A model generated the notes under the pieces. The model saw only the letters and a program-made list of their open reading frames with translations. It made no database searches and was not told where the DNA came from. Positions 24,960 through 32,918 of a stretch of 64,000 nt of DNA are shown here, one piece after another. This stretch comes from Georgfuchsia toluolica (lineage in GTDB: Bacteria > Pseudomonadota > Gammaproteobacteria > Burkholderiales > Rhodocyclaceae), in the NCBI RefSeq assembly GCF_907163265.1, contig NZ_CAJQUM010000001.1:682001-746000 (forward strand). Reading direction: 5' to 3'. Each line of letters begins with the position of its first letter. The stretch's first letter is position 1. The translations under genes were made by a program, and so were the position numbers.

Positions 24960-26320
24960 GAATCAGGATATTGAGTAGTGAATATATATGGCCGTTGATT
25001 ATCGCGGCCATCTTTATATTGAGTGGCAGAGAATCGCATGCATCATTTACGGCTACGGGGCCGCAATGGACGATTGTCCAATGGTCGTCTTATAACCGGG
25101 GGTTCGCGTCGGCTCGGGCGGCGTGTGATGGCTACTATGATGTTAGCAAGCCATATGTGGGGGCCGGGCCATCTGATTTTAATTCCAATACTTCGTCTCA
25201 GTGTGTATGGGGTCAGAGCGGAGTCTGTTCCAGCTGTTATTCAGCGACGCTATCGCAGACTTTTTACACTTGTCCTGCGAATTCCACGATTAGCGGGACC
25301 ACCTGCACATGCAATAGCGGATACATGGAGAGTGCAGGTACTTGCGTTTCTCAGTCGGCCTGTCCGGCTGCGGGTACTACGTTAACTTCTATGGCTTGGT
25401 ATGACTTTGGCACTATCTCGCCCGGTGAGGCCATGACTCTGGATGTATGTGATTCATCGAGTCAATGCGGTCAGGTATTTGATGGGGCTATATGTGGTGC
25501 AGGGCTGGTTGCGGGGGTGCGGCACACTGAATGTCAGGGTGTCTGGAAGTCGAGTGGTGCTCATTGCGATTCCGGGGCGGCTCCTCTTAGCGGGACGGCA
25601 TCTAAGCCTGAGAATACGTGCGCATCGGCACAATACATGGCCTATATGACAGATGGTACGGCGGTGTGTTATGACTCTAGTGGTGTTGCGCAGTCTAATA
25701 GCGGGCCTGCGGTAGCGTGTGGGGATACATACACCAATAGCAGTGCTACGAATGGCGATGGCAGCACGACTGTAACAACGGTCACGACGGATACATGCAC
25801 GGGTAAGCAAAAAACCACGACACAGAATTATCCAGCGGGTACTACGCCCCCTGTGGCGCCTTCGAGTGGTACGGGATACAACCCTGCAAATCCTGATGGT
25901 AGTGGCGGGTCGAGTGGTGGTGGTTCTGGTGGATCAGGTGGAGCTGGTATTGATCCAGCAACAGGCAAACAAACCGATTCGACGGCGGATTATTGCGCTA
26001 AGAATCCGGATGCTGCTGCATGTCGAACGGTATCGGATAAAGAAAAATTTTGCACAGATCATCCAGAGCGTTTTGAGTGCAAGGATATGGGGATTCCTAC
26101 CGATTCTGAGGCTCTAGGCGCGTCCTCTATTACATCAGCCTTAACGCCTGTTTCTGTGTCGCTTACCAGTACATGCCCTGCTGATGTTGCGCTACCTCAT
26201 GGTGCGGTTTTTAGTTATGCACCAATGTGTCAGTTCGCGTCTGGTCTCCGTCCTGTTGTATTGGCTATGGCGTGGCTGGCTGCGGGTTTAATCGTTTTGG
26301 GAGGGAAGGCTAATGAGTGA
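24956..26320 (+). CDS. Inovirus adsorption protein (pIII/TspB-like)
   Basis: 454-aa secreted, membrane-anchored virion-tip protein. It has a signal peptide (residues 1-30, ending ESHA), a Cys-rich N-terminal region (about 30-215, more than ten cysteines including the CPANSTISGTTCTCNSGYME segment), a Thr-rich stretch and a Gly/Ser linker (GGSSGGGSGGSGG, about residue 320). The C-terminal domain ends in a membrane helix (PVVLAMAWLAAGLIVLGG). The layout matches pIII adhesins and neisserial phage TspB proteins. It determines host-receptor binding and phage release. Confidence 0.82.
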   Translation: MRIRILSSEYIWPLIIAAIFILSGRESHASFTATGPQWTIVQWSSYNRGFASARAACDGYYDVSKPYVGAGPSDFNSNTSSQCVWGQSGVCSSCYSATLSQTFYTCPANSTISGTTCTCNSGYMESAGTCVSQSACPAAGTTLTSMAWYDFGTISPGEAMTLDVCDSSSQCGQVFDGAICGAGLVAGVRHTECQGVWKSSGAHCDSGAAPLSGTASKPENTCASAQYMAYMTDGTAVCYDSSGVAQSNSGPAVACGDTYTNSSATNGDGSTTVTTVTTDTCTGKQKTTTQNYPAGTTPPVAPSSGTGYNPANPDGSGGSSGGGSGGSGGAGIDPATGKQTDSTADYCAKNPDAAACRTVSDKEKFCTDHPERFECKDMGIPTDSEALGASSITSALTPVSVSLTSTCPADVALPHGAVFSYAPMCQFASGLRPVVLAMAWLAAGLIVLGGKANE

Positions 26321-26591
26321 TGTAGGGACATTTTTAATCGCAATAGCGGTTCCTATAGTTAAGCGTGTTTTGATTGCGCTTGGCATCGGGCTTATCACCT
26401 ATGGAACATATTCTGTTGCTGTGGATCAGGTGCGCAGTGCTGTATTGACTCAATGGGGCAGTCTTGGCAGTGCGACTGCGGCCATCCTCAGTCTTGGTGG
26501 GGTAGGGGAGAGTCTCGGCATCATTCTCGGTGCATTGGCATCAAGAGCGGCGTTAATGGCGGCGGCACGTTTCGGGAAGTTGGCATCATGA
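26313..26591 (+). CDS. Inovirus pVI-like minor coat protein (DUF2523)
   Basis: 92-aa hydrophobic protein with three predicted membrane segments (VGTFLIAIAVPIVKRVLIAL, ALGIGLITYGTYSVAV and LGIILGALASRAALMAAAR). DUF2523 proteins between the adhesin and Zot are the pVI equivalents that form the virion end cap with pIII. It overlaps both the adhesin stop and the Zot start. Confidence 0.8.
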   Translation: MSDVGTFLIAIAVPIVKRVLIALGIGLITYGTYSVAVDQVRSAVLTQWGSLGSATAAILSLGGVGESLGIILGALASRAALMAAARFGKLAS

Positions 26592-27700
26592 TTGAGGTGA
26601 TAACAGGTGTTCCAGGTACTGGAAAGACTGCTCTTGTTGTAGAGCGTTTATTGGCAGAGCAGGGCAAGCGTCCAATATTCTGTATGGGTATTCGTGAATT
26701 AAAAATACCGCATCAGCCAGTTCCTCCGGTTTCGGAATGGACTGAAATGCGTCCTACTCCTGAAGACCCAACACTCATAATGCCGTTTTTTACTTTTCCG
26801 GTTGGCTCGCTGATTGTCATAGACGAAGCGCAGAACGTTTATCGTCCGCGTGCCAATAGTGCAAAGGTACCGGATCATGTTGCGGCGAATGAAACGCATC
26901 GCCATACGGGTGTTGATTTCATTCTTCTAACTCAGTCTGTGAAGTTGATTGACTCTAATATTAAAGCGTTCGTTTCAAAGCATACGCATATTAGTCAGAG
27001 GGTAGTTGGGCGTTATAAATACGTCTGGCCTGAAATGGGGGACCCTGAAAGTAAGACTTCGCGTGATTTAGCTGCCAGATCGCGTTATATGCCAAATAAG
27101 AAAGTGTTTGGCCTATATAAATCGGCTGAGGCTCATACGAAAATACATGTTAGTCGGCCTTGGTATGTCTATGCTTTGCCTATTTGTTTGGCTATAGTTG
27201 CATTTCTCGGATGGCATATCTACGGGCGCATCCAGCAAGCTAATCAGCATAACAATATTGCTTCAAAGCTTGATCGTTCGAGTGGTGGTGCTGTCACTGC
27301 TGCGCCTACTCAGCATCTTTCTCTTAAAGACTATCTGAAAGAGCGTGAGCCACGTCTGCAGGATCATCCTGAGACTGCGCCTGTCTATGATGATGTCAAT
27401 AAGGTTGCGGTTGCTCCTTTACCTGCCGTCTGCTACTCGGTGCGTGATGGTTCCACTGAGCGTTGTTACTGTCGCACTCAGCAAGGCACTCGCTATGGCG
27501 CTTCTGATGATTTTTGCCATGAGGTCGTCAGGAATGGTTGGTTTAATCCTTATCAACAGGAACCTGTGCAGTCTCCTCTTCAAGCGCCTGTAAAAGATTC
27601 TTCAAGGCCTGACGCTTATGGTCTGTTGCTCGATGGTGAGGCTTTTCCTCGTGAGCATTCCGTCAGGACTGTTGATGCCTCTGTACTGGCTACTCGGTAG
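26588..27700 (+). CDS. Zot/pI morphogenesis ATPase
   Basis: 370-aa assembly ATPase in the inner membrane. Walker A is GVPGTGKTA (residues 7-15) and Walker B is SLIVIDEAQ (about 76-84). Then comes the Zot signature around HRHTGVDFILLTQS, a membrane helix (YVYALPICLAIVAFLGW, about 200-217) and a periplasmic tail of about 150 residues with cysteines. ATG 26588 overlaps the preceding stop (ATGA). It drives virion extrusion, presumably with a host secretin because no pIV gene is present. Confidence 0.92.
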   Translation: MIEVITGVPGTGKTALVVERLLAEQGKRPIFCMGIRELKIPHQPVPPVSEWTEMRPTPEDPTLIMPFFTFPVGSLIVIDEAQNVYRPRANSAKVPDHVAANETHRHTGVDFILLTQSVKLIDSNIKAFVSKHTHISQRVVGRYKYVWPEMGDPESKTSRDLAARSRYMPNKKVFGLYKSAEAHTKIHVSRPWYVYALPICLAIVAFLGWHIYGRIQQANQHNNIASKLDRSSGGAVTAAPTQHLSLKDYLKEREPRLQDHPETAPVYDDVNKVAVAPLPAVCYSVRDGSTERCYCRTQQGTRYGASDDFCHEVVRNGWFNPYQQEPVQSPLQAPVKDSSRPDAYGLLLDGEAFPREHSVRTVDASVLATR

Positions 27701-27819
27701 CATGCATATCCACATGAGCGAGCCCCCTATAGGGCAGAGCGATTGTGGATATGTGGATAACGGTCTCACTGTTATCCAGCCCCGCCATGCGGTGATTAAG
27801 GGGCTTGGTGGTCATAATC

Positions 27820-27871
27820 AAGAGGCGGGGGGCAGGGCGGGCGCGCAGCGCCCGACCGACCCGCGCCTCTT
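27820..27871. repeat. Nested inverted repeats in inovirus intergenic region
   Basis: Outer arms AAGAGGCG (27820-27827) and CGCCTCTT (27864-27871) enclose a GC-rich core with the perfect stem GGGCGC-gca-GCGCCC (27839-27853). In filamentous phages the plus/minus origins and the packaging signal are clustered hairpins between the Zot/assembly end and Rep. This region (27701-27993) has no convincing gene and is the likeliest origin or packaging site. Confidence 0.6.
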
Positions 27872-27930
27872 AGATTTATCACTGGAACACTTAAGAAACG
27901 GATGTGATGTGCAGGATCAAAAAAGAGAAA

Positions 27931-27959
27931 CCCCGGCAGTAGTTGTAGCTACTCCGGGG
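27931..27959. repeat. Hairpin upstream of rep
   Basis: Stem CCCCGG-c-AGTAG / CTACT-CCGGGG with a TTGTAG loop, 11 paired bases and one bulged C, ending 34 bp before the Rep start. No T run follows, so an origin or packaging hairpin or a translational control element is more likely than a terminator. Confidence 0.55.
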
Positions 27960-27993
27960 CTTGATCGGTTGGCTAATCGAAGGGATCACCAAT

Positions 27994-28950
27994 ATGCAAA
28001 ATTGTACGCCTAACGGGACAGTCGTCAATGGGGTCTGGTATCCGCCTCCGGGGTATAGAAACGTCTCAGACGGGCAGGAATGGGTTGATAAAGCCTATCT
28101 CTGCACTATTAGACGGTTCGCTAAAGGACAGGCCGAAGTCATGACGCGTCGGATTGAGCCATTGACCTACAAGCGTTATGCCGAAAGTGCGGCCTGTGGC
28201 GGTTTAATCAGTCTCAGGACGAAAAAAGATAGGCAGGTGTTGTCTGATGAGCAAAAGGCTCAAGAGTCGTTTTTGGCGTCTGTAAGGCGCTCTAAAAAGG
28301 CCGTCCGCTTTGGTGTTAAGGCCATCGGTGCCGATCACCTGCTGACCTTGACATACCGATCGCCGGAAGGGCAGGAAATGAGTGATTTCGAACGGCTCAA
28401 GGCTGATTGGAAGGAATTCTGCCGACTTGTTAGAAAGGGGCTTCCAGCGTGTGGTGATTTACCGGCACGAGCTGGATTGAACGAATGGCGCTTTGTGGCT
28501 ATTCCTGAGTTTCAGGACAATGGCGCTTATCACCTGCATGTGGCTATTGTTGGTCGTCAAGACATTAATTTCCTGCGGCGCTGTTGGTATAAGGCGCTCG
28601 GGGCTTCCCAGGATGCGAAGGGGGCAGATACACCTGGGCAGGTTGATGTCAAAGGGCCATCCAAGCGATGGGGCAGTCGCACACAGAACTGGAAGCCTTC
28701 GAATCTATCCAGCTACATGGTCAAGTATCTGCATAAGACCTTTGAACATACAGTCCATGCAAAAGGCTCTAAGCGCTATTGGGCGGGTCGAACCAATGAA
28801 AAGCCTGAGGTAGTCAAGTACTGGCTTAAAGCACAGGAATATGTTGATGCCGTCATCGAGACTCACATGCTTTTCCGGCATGAGGTCATGGAATCGGAAG
28901 GGAAGATGTGGGCATCGAGTGGTTACGATGCAATTTGGTTTTCTGGCTGA
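27994..28950 (+). CDS. Inovirus rolling-circle replication initiation protein (Rep)
   Basis: 318-aa HUH-type endonuclease that nicks the plus origin and starts rolling-circle replication. The metal-binding motif 2 reads GAYHLHVAIVG (two His separated by one hydrophobic residue), and the catalytic tyrosine motif reads SSYMVKYLHKT (YxxKY). I chose ATG 27994 (MQNCTPNG), preceded by AAGGGATC. It follows the hairpin-rich intergenic region and is the last large phage gene. Confidence 0.85.
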   Translation: MQNCTPNGTVVNGVWYPPPGYRNVSDGQEWVDKAYLCTIRRFAKGQAEVMTRRIEPLTYKRYAESAACGGLISLRTKKDRQVLSDEQKAQESFLASVRRSKKAVRFGVKAIGADHLLTLTYRSPEGQEMSDFERLKADWKEFCRLVRKGLPACGDLPARAGLNEWRFVAIPEFQDNGAYHLHVAIVGRQDINFLRRCWYKALGASQDAKGADTPGQVDVKGPSKRWGSRTQNWKPSNLSSYMVKYLHKTFEHTVHAKGSKRYWAGRTNEKPEVVKYWLKAQEYVDAVIETHMLFRHEVMESEGKMWASSGYDAIWFSG

Positions 28951-28963
28951 TAGTATTTATTGT

Positions 28964-29017
28964 GAAAATGGATCCTAAAGCGATAGTTAAATCCTATCGA
29001 ATTAAGATCCATTTTTC
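28964..29017. repeat. Nested hairpin after rep (terminator or origin element)
   Basis: Outer arms GAAAATGGATC (28964-28974) and GATCCATTTTTC (29006-29017) enclose an inner perfect stem CGATAG-N7-CTATCG (28981-28999). The right arm carries five T. It lies 13 bp after the Rep stop and may terminate the phage transcript or act in replication. Confidence 0.55.
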
Positions 29018-29051
29018 TGGTGTTGGCTATCGGGTGATGTAGCGCGGCGTC

Positions 29052-29177
29052 ATGTTGCTTATACTGCTAGGCTATGGATTATTATTTTTGGATAGTTATA
29101 TGTTATATTGCGCACTCTGCGGGGTGGCTGTACTTCTGAAAATGAAAATAACCATACCGCTCAAAGGTTTGCAGTAG
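29052..29177 (+). CDS. Possible 41-aa hydrophobic peptide
   Basis: ATG-to-TAG frame encoding two hydrophobic stretches (LLILLGYGLLFL and LYCALCGVAVLL) with a basic tail. It lies between the Rep hairpin and attR inside the prophage. No ribosome-binding site is evident, so it may be spurious; it may also be an accessory membrane peptide. Confidence 0.3.
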   Translation: MLLILLGYGLLFLDSYMLYCALCGVAVLLKMKITIPLKGLQ

Positions 29178-29196
29178 GCGGGCGAGTAATCTTCTC

Positions 29197-29237
29197 CACT
29201 TCTGAAAACAGTAATTTTCAGAAGTGATATGGCTTGC
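29197..29237 (+). other. Right attachment site of the inovirus (attR)
   Basis: Begins with the 18-bp CACTTCTGAAAACAGTAA shared with attL and continues into the inverted copy (29215-29237) of the 23-bp left arm. The core 29198-29225 is a perfect palindrome of two 11-bp arms (ACTTCTGAAAA / TTTTCAGAAGT) around CAGTAA. The stop codon of the DUF6496 gene falls in the right arm, so that gene was not disrupted. Confidence 0.75.
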
Positions 29238-29817
29238 TGCACCCGACGCCGCAGAAAACAATTTCCGCTCTTTCCAGATGATAGCTGTCATGTAGCAGCA
29301 GCACCGGTTTTTGCCCATAGGATTGCGTACCGGCACGCGCTCGTGCCGCTTTGTGGGCTGCTGCCGAGCGTCCAGCGGCGCCTTTGGCTCGCGCCGACTT
29401 CTGCGCGGCAGTCGAGCGCTCATTGGCGTTGCGTCTCTGTGCCACGGATTTCGCTTGTCGCCCAACTGTTTCCTTTGAAGCGGCAGCATGTGGTTCGCGC
29501 TTCAGCGCCGTAGTTGTTGCCTGCGATCGGCTGCGCGAAACCGGCTTATCGCTGCTCTTTGTCGCCGCATAGTCGCGGTTTGTGCTTGTGCGCGTTTTTT
29601 CAGAGGCGGTGCCGACTTTTGGCGGCGGGAGCTTTACCCCGGTACGACGCGCTTTTGATAAACCTATTGCGATAGCCTGCTTGGTCGAGCGCGCTCCGTG
29701 TTTGCCTTGACGGACATGCTCGATTTCCTCGCGCACGAATTCGCCAGCCTGAGTGCTGGGCAATTTGCCTGCGCGCTTGTCCTTGGCAGCCCGTTCAAGG
29801 GTTCTTTTCTCTGGCAT
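29218..29817 (-). CDS. DUF6496-type basic protein, Ala/Lys/Arg-rich
   Basis: 199-aa very basic protein. The N-terminal 50 residues (LERAAKDKRAGKLPSTQAGEFV, split here as two parts around GKLPSTQ) with IEHVRQGKHGARSTKQAIAI resemble the small DUF6496/KGG-like domain found in Proteobacteria. The middle is a low-complexity histone-H1-like Ser/Ala/Lys/Arg tail, suggesting DNA binding or nucleoid association. The last 20 residues (beginning LLLHDSYHLE) are unlike the rest and end within the phage attachment arm. A duplicated ribosome-binding site precedes the start. Confidence 0.7.
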   Translation of the reverse strand: MPEKRTLERAAKDKRAGKLPSTQAGEFVREEIEHVRQGKHGARSTKQAIAIGLSKARRTGVKLPPPKVGTASEKTRTSTNRDYAATKSSDKPVSRSRSQATTTALKREPHAAASKETVGRQAKSVAQRRNANERSTAAQKSARAKGAAGRSAAAHKAARARAGTQSYGQKPVLLLHDSYHLERAEIVFCGVGCSKPYHF

Positions 29818-29820
29818 AAC

Positions 29821-29854
29821 GAACTCCTTCTGTCACGGAACTCCTTCTGTCACG
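29821..29854 (-). repeat. Tandem 17-bp duplication carrying the ribosome-binding site
   Basis: The unit GAACTCCTTCTGTCACG occurs at 29821-29837 and 29838-29854 with no mismatch. On the minus strand each copy contains AAGGAG, so the DUF6496 gene has two Shine-Dalgarno sequences 17 bp apart; only the proximal one is at proper distance. Confidence 0.85.
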
Positions 29855-29879
29855 TAATTTGACAGCCGTGCCTAACACC

Positions 29880-30290
29880 CTACTGACGATATTTTGCTTT
29901 GGCTTCGGCGATGCAAGTATCCTTGGCAGCACCTGACATGGCATCGCATTTTTCCTTTGCGACTTTATAGTCGGCGTCGCGCGCTTCCTCGTTCGCCTCA
30001 GACCCGGTAGCCATAGCCTCGCGTCTTGCTTTGGCCTCGGCCTTGGCTTTTTGTTCGGTAGCCGCGGCTTCCTTCAGGCAGACGTCCTTCTTGTTGCCCT
30101 TCAATTCCTTGCACTTGGCCTTTGTGGCCGAATGGTCGGCCTCGGCACGGTGCACTGCGTCCTTGTAGTCAGCCTCGGCATGCCGTTTGGCGTCTCTCGA
30201 CATCCCGTCGGCGCTGGCTGATGGGACCAGGCAAACACCTACCAATGCCACGGCGCTGAATGCCTTCATCGTGTTCAATGCGATACTCAT
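29880..30290 (-). CDS. Small exported Ala/Lys/Glu-rich protein
   Basis: 136 aa with a clear signal peptide (MKAFSAVALVGVCLVPSASA, from the second Met). A charged, predominantly helical mature part follows, with three repeats of a pattern like YK.AKEKCDAMSGAAKDTC. Four cysteines occur in KAKCKELKG, KDVCLKEA, KEKCDAM and KDTCIAEA and could form two disulfides. Periplasmic localisation is predicted. Similar proteins are common and unnamed in Betaproteobacteria; function unknown. Confidence 0.7.
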   Translation of the reverse strand: MSIALNTMKAFSAVALVGVCLVPSASADGMSRDAKRHAEADYKDAVHRAEADHSATKAKCKELKGNKKDVCLKEAAATEQKAKAEAKARREAMATGSEANEEARDADYKVAKEKCDAMSGAAKDTCIAEAKAKYRQ

Positions 30291-31276
30291 GTCTTTCTCC
30301 TTCGTTCCTGATTGATTTAGTCTAAGGCCCTCTTGTCATTCCTATAATTGGCGTTCGGCCTTATCCTTGCCAATGCTATATGACTCATGGATCGTTCCTA
30401 TCCAGTTGCTCCAATATGATCCCAATTCAATTGCGCTTTCCTTGGTGATTGAGACCTCACGGTCCCCAATCCTGTGCAGCAAAATCTATGCCGCTCTATG
30501 ACGCCGCGACAATAGATTCGCCGAGCCCGATTGGCGCCACAGCATCGTTGCGCCTGTAATATCGTGAGGCCTGTGAAAGTGGCTCACCCGGCGAAACAAG
30601 GAGCGCAGAAACGGCTCCTGCCATCTCTGCAATGCGCATATCGCGCCGTCGCGACGCTTAATGGGACTGAAACAAGCATGTCGTCTTCATTGAACATATA
30701 AGGATCGGCAGCGCAGGCGGGGCCTGTCATCATTACGACGAAGGTGGCAATAGCCAGGGCCAGCACTGCATTCCAGTGCACGATCCACAGGCCAATGGTA
30801 AAAATATCAGCGCAGTAGTCAGTTTTTCGTCAGGCGAAGGCGAAACAATTATCAGCAGGCGCAGCATGACGGCATGCCGAGCAGCAGAGTGCCGGCGATC
30901 AGAATCTTCAACAGGAAAACTGGCCAGTATTATCGTGTTGCTGTTCTTGCTGCATTGCGAAGTGGTGGTGTTTGCTCCCCGTCGGGCCCCTGCCCGCCTG
31001 GCTACGGCAGTTCCTGCGGCCAATATGCGGGTACAAACATGAAATTTTTTATCACAAGACCGGAGCGGAGCGTGCCGGTGATGGCAGTAGGAAGATCAGG
31101 ACTGCATTGTCGGTAATTCTTACCTTCGCGGTTGTAAATCTTTCTGAAGCAACGGAGTCAGTGGGGGTGTCTGAATTTCTGCGTATGAAGCGGCAAGAGA
31201 CGTTTTCACAGTGCTGCCGCCTGCCGCTTCTATACGGCAGGAGGCGAGCGGCGCGGTGGTAAAGTCGGCGGTCATT
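30291..31276. other. Gene-poor region, probably decayed
   Basis: Nearly 1 kb with no convincing gene other than the weak candidate at 30584-30781. A 7-bp stem CCTGCCG/CGGCAGG lies at 31220-31241. Proximity to a transposase fragment suggests an eroded island. Confidence 0.45.
30584..30781 (-). CDS. Possible small exported protein
   Basis: 65-aa frame whose first 24 residues look like a signal peptide (MHWNAVLALAIATFVVM, ending ACA-AD). The rest is short with three cysteines and no recognisable family. No strong ribosome-binding site. May be the 5' end of a degraded gene. Confidence 0.35.
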   Translation of the reverse strand: MHWNAVLALAIATFVVMMTGPACAADPYMFNEDDMLVSVPLSVATARYAHCRDGRSRFCAPCFAG

Positions 31277-31575
31277 TTAAGCTCGGGCTGCTTCGAAGCG
31301 TTCGGCATAGAGGATGGCGAACTGATTCATCGCCTCTTTCCAGTCCCTGGCGGGACGGCCCCAGTCGGCGGTGATGTTGCGCAAGGCGAGCCAGATCAGT
31401 TTCGTCGCCGCGTCATCGCTCGGAAAATGGCCGCGCGTTTTAAAATCTTGCGCAGTCGTGAGTTGATGCTCTCGATCACATTGGTGGTGTGGATCACCTG
31501 GCGGATCGGGGATGGAAAGGCGAAGAATGGAATCACCCGATCCCATGCCAGACACCAACCACAACGTTCGTCCTG
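31277..31575 (-). pseudogene. IS256/Mutator-family transposase remnant (C-terminal part)
   Basis: The frame LAWDRVIPFFAFPSPIRQ, VIHTTNVIESINSRLRK then shifts frame into KTRGHFPSDDAATKLIWLAL, RNITADW and MNQFAILYAERF. This is the conserved C-terminal end of IS256-type transposases (TTNxIESxNSxLRK). The N-terminal two thirds, including most of the DDE catalytic residues, are missing and a frameshift is present near 31440. No terminal repeats could be assigned. Confidence 0.75.
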
Positions 31576-31576
31576 A

Positions 31577-31838
31577 TCATGTAGATCAATGGTCTACCGA
31601 CACGGGGTTGAGCACCAATGAGGCTAAGAAGAAAAAAACAGAGAATATTCATATGCAGCAGCGGCTCAAATATGAAAAAGGGCATTACGGCGATATACCC
31701 ACACCCGGAAGTAGCTCGGTTCGCTAGAACAGATTCCAGATTTCCTGAGTCGAGCCGCCTGTTCACGAGCCCTCAATGTTGGTGGCGTCACGCGCAAGCG
31801 TCGGTAATGCAGCTTGGCAACAGACGCGGATCGATATC
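31577..31838. other. Non-coding gap next to transposase remnant
   Basis: About 260 bp without a supported gene. Confidence 0.4.
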
Positions 31839-32918
31839 TCAGTCCCCCAGTTGTATTTTCTTTCCATAACCCGTCAATTCCAGATAGCCGTGCCCGATCT
31901 CGCGGCCGCCTTCCATCAGCCGGACTGCGCCCTCCCAGTAGATGATCCCGGTCGAACGGCGACTGTCCAATTCCTGATCATCCATTAGTGCTTGCAGCAG
32001 AAAAATTCGCGCGCCAATACGAATGCGCCATTCCACCGGATAAGTGACGCCGGTACGTGGCGATCGCCAGCGGCGCATGGGTTCGAAAGCGACGGCCCCG
32101 GGTGGGAACGCCTGGATGCCACCGCCCGCTCGCCTGTAGTTCGCGGCCGACCACAGTGTAGCCTCTTGCTCATTGCGCAGACGGAAAGCCATCAGCGCGC
32201 TGCCATCGTCCAGATTCACGCCCAGCCAATCCCAGCCTTGCGCGACTTGCGGCAGAAGCTCGCTAAACCATTCGTGATCGAGCCACGCCCGCCCAGCCAC
32301 CGGGCTCGTGCGCCCGTCAAGCGTCACGGTCCCATCCACTCGCAGTTGCGGGCGGCTGTAGTAATAGCTGGAATGACGCTGATCCGCGGTCTTGGCGCTG
32401 AATCCGTCAAGGCCATTGAGCATCGGCGGGCCGCTCGGGACGAGGTCCAATGCATAGGCAAAATCCTCACCGCGAACCGTCGCCCGATAGCTGTCCTTGT
32501 GTTGTTCCAGGTGCCAATCACCAACCCAAACATTGGTCCGGTCAGTGTCATAGCCGGCACGGCCAAAACCGATTCGAGCGGCGCGTTCATCATGGCGCAG
32601 ACGTTTGAGGTGCGGATCGGCAATGGCCGCATGGGCGAGGATCAGCTGCCGCGGTGCAAACGCGCTGGCACTGGTTTCTCCAATACCGGTACGCACCCGG
32701 AAAAAAGTGCTTTGAAAGCCTAGCGGGCTGCCATCCGGCAAGCGCAGCCAACCGGTGACATACCACCACTCCATGCGGAAATCCGGGTGTGCTCCATGAT
32801 CGGCGGGAAATACCAATTTGCGGCCCGGCAACACCGAGGCAAACTCGAGCGCCTGTGCCACCGCCGGTCGCAAGTTCGGCAGGACGGTCAGCGCCAGCAA
32901 AAAACCTCTTCGATCCAT
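31839..32918 (-). CDS. Secreted CrtC/AttH-like lipocalin-type protein
   Basis: 359-aa exported protein. Its N-terminus (MDRRGFLLALTVLPNLRPAVA) is a signal peptide. The body has the CrtC/AttH hallmarks: HPDFRMEWWYVTGWL, the double-lobed beta-barrel, RAWLDHEWFSE and a C-terminal GHGYLELTGY. Relatives include hydroxyneurosporene synthase and AttH-like proteins that are regularly encoded with LolCDE-like ABC exporters. ATG 32918 overlaps the permease stop (ATGA), so it is translationally coupled to it. Probably a periplasmic partner of the exporter; enzymatic activity uncertain. Confidence 0.85.
   Translation of the reverse strand: MDRRGFLLALTVLPNLRPAVAQALEFASVLPGRKLVFPADHGAHPDFRMEWWYVTGWLRLPDGSPLGFQSTFFRVRTGIGETSASAFAPRQLILAHAAIADPHLKRLRHDERAARIGFGRAGYDTDRTNVWVGDWHLEQHKDSYRATVRGEDFAYALDLVPSGPPMLNGLDGFSAKTADQRHSSYYYSRPQLRVDGTVTLDGRTSPVAGRAWLDHEWFSELLPQVAQGWDWLGVNLDDGSALMAFRLRNEQEATLWSAANYRRAGGGIQAFPPGAVAFEPMRRWRSPRTGVTYPVEWRIRIGARIFLLQALMDDQELDSRRSTGIIYWEGAVRLMEGGREIGHGYLELTGYGKKIQLGD

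Larger units (their letters stand above)
23308..29214 (+). mobile_element. Filamentous phage (inovirus) prophage, about 5.9 kb
   Basis: Gene order is typical of Inoviridae: divergent repressor, small ssDNA-binding and accessory proteins, major coat protein, minor coat proteins, a pIII-like adhesin with Gly/Ser linker, a pVI-like DUF2523 protein, Zot (pI) and a rolling-circle Rep. It is bounded by an 18-bp direct repeat. Its base composition and codon use (many A/T-ending codons) differ visibly from the GC-rich neighbours. No integrase, transposase or pIV secretin gene is present, so integration probably uses host XerCD and egress a host secretin. Confidence 0.9.

Noticed and set aside
27618..28013. 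131-codon frame overlapping the end of zot and the intergenic hairpins
   Set aside because: It runs out of frame through zot and through the hairpin cluster, and its composition is not protein-like.
29090..29120. TTATATTGCGCAC as a classical dif site
   Set aside because: Only the TGCGCAC end resembles dif. No 11-6-11 palindrome is present and the phage boundaries map to the repeats at 23308 and 29197 instead.
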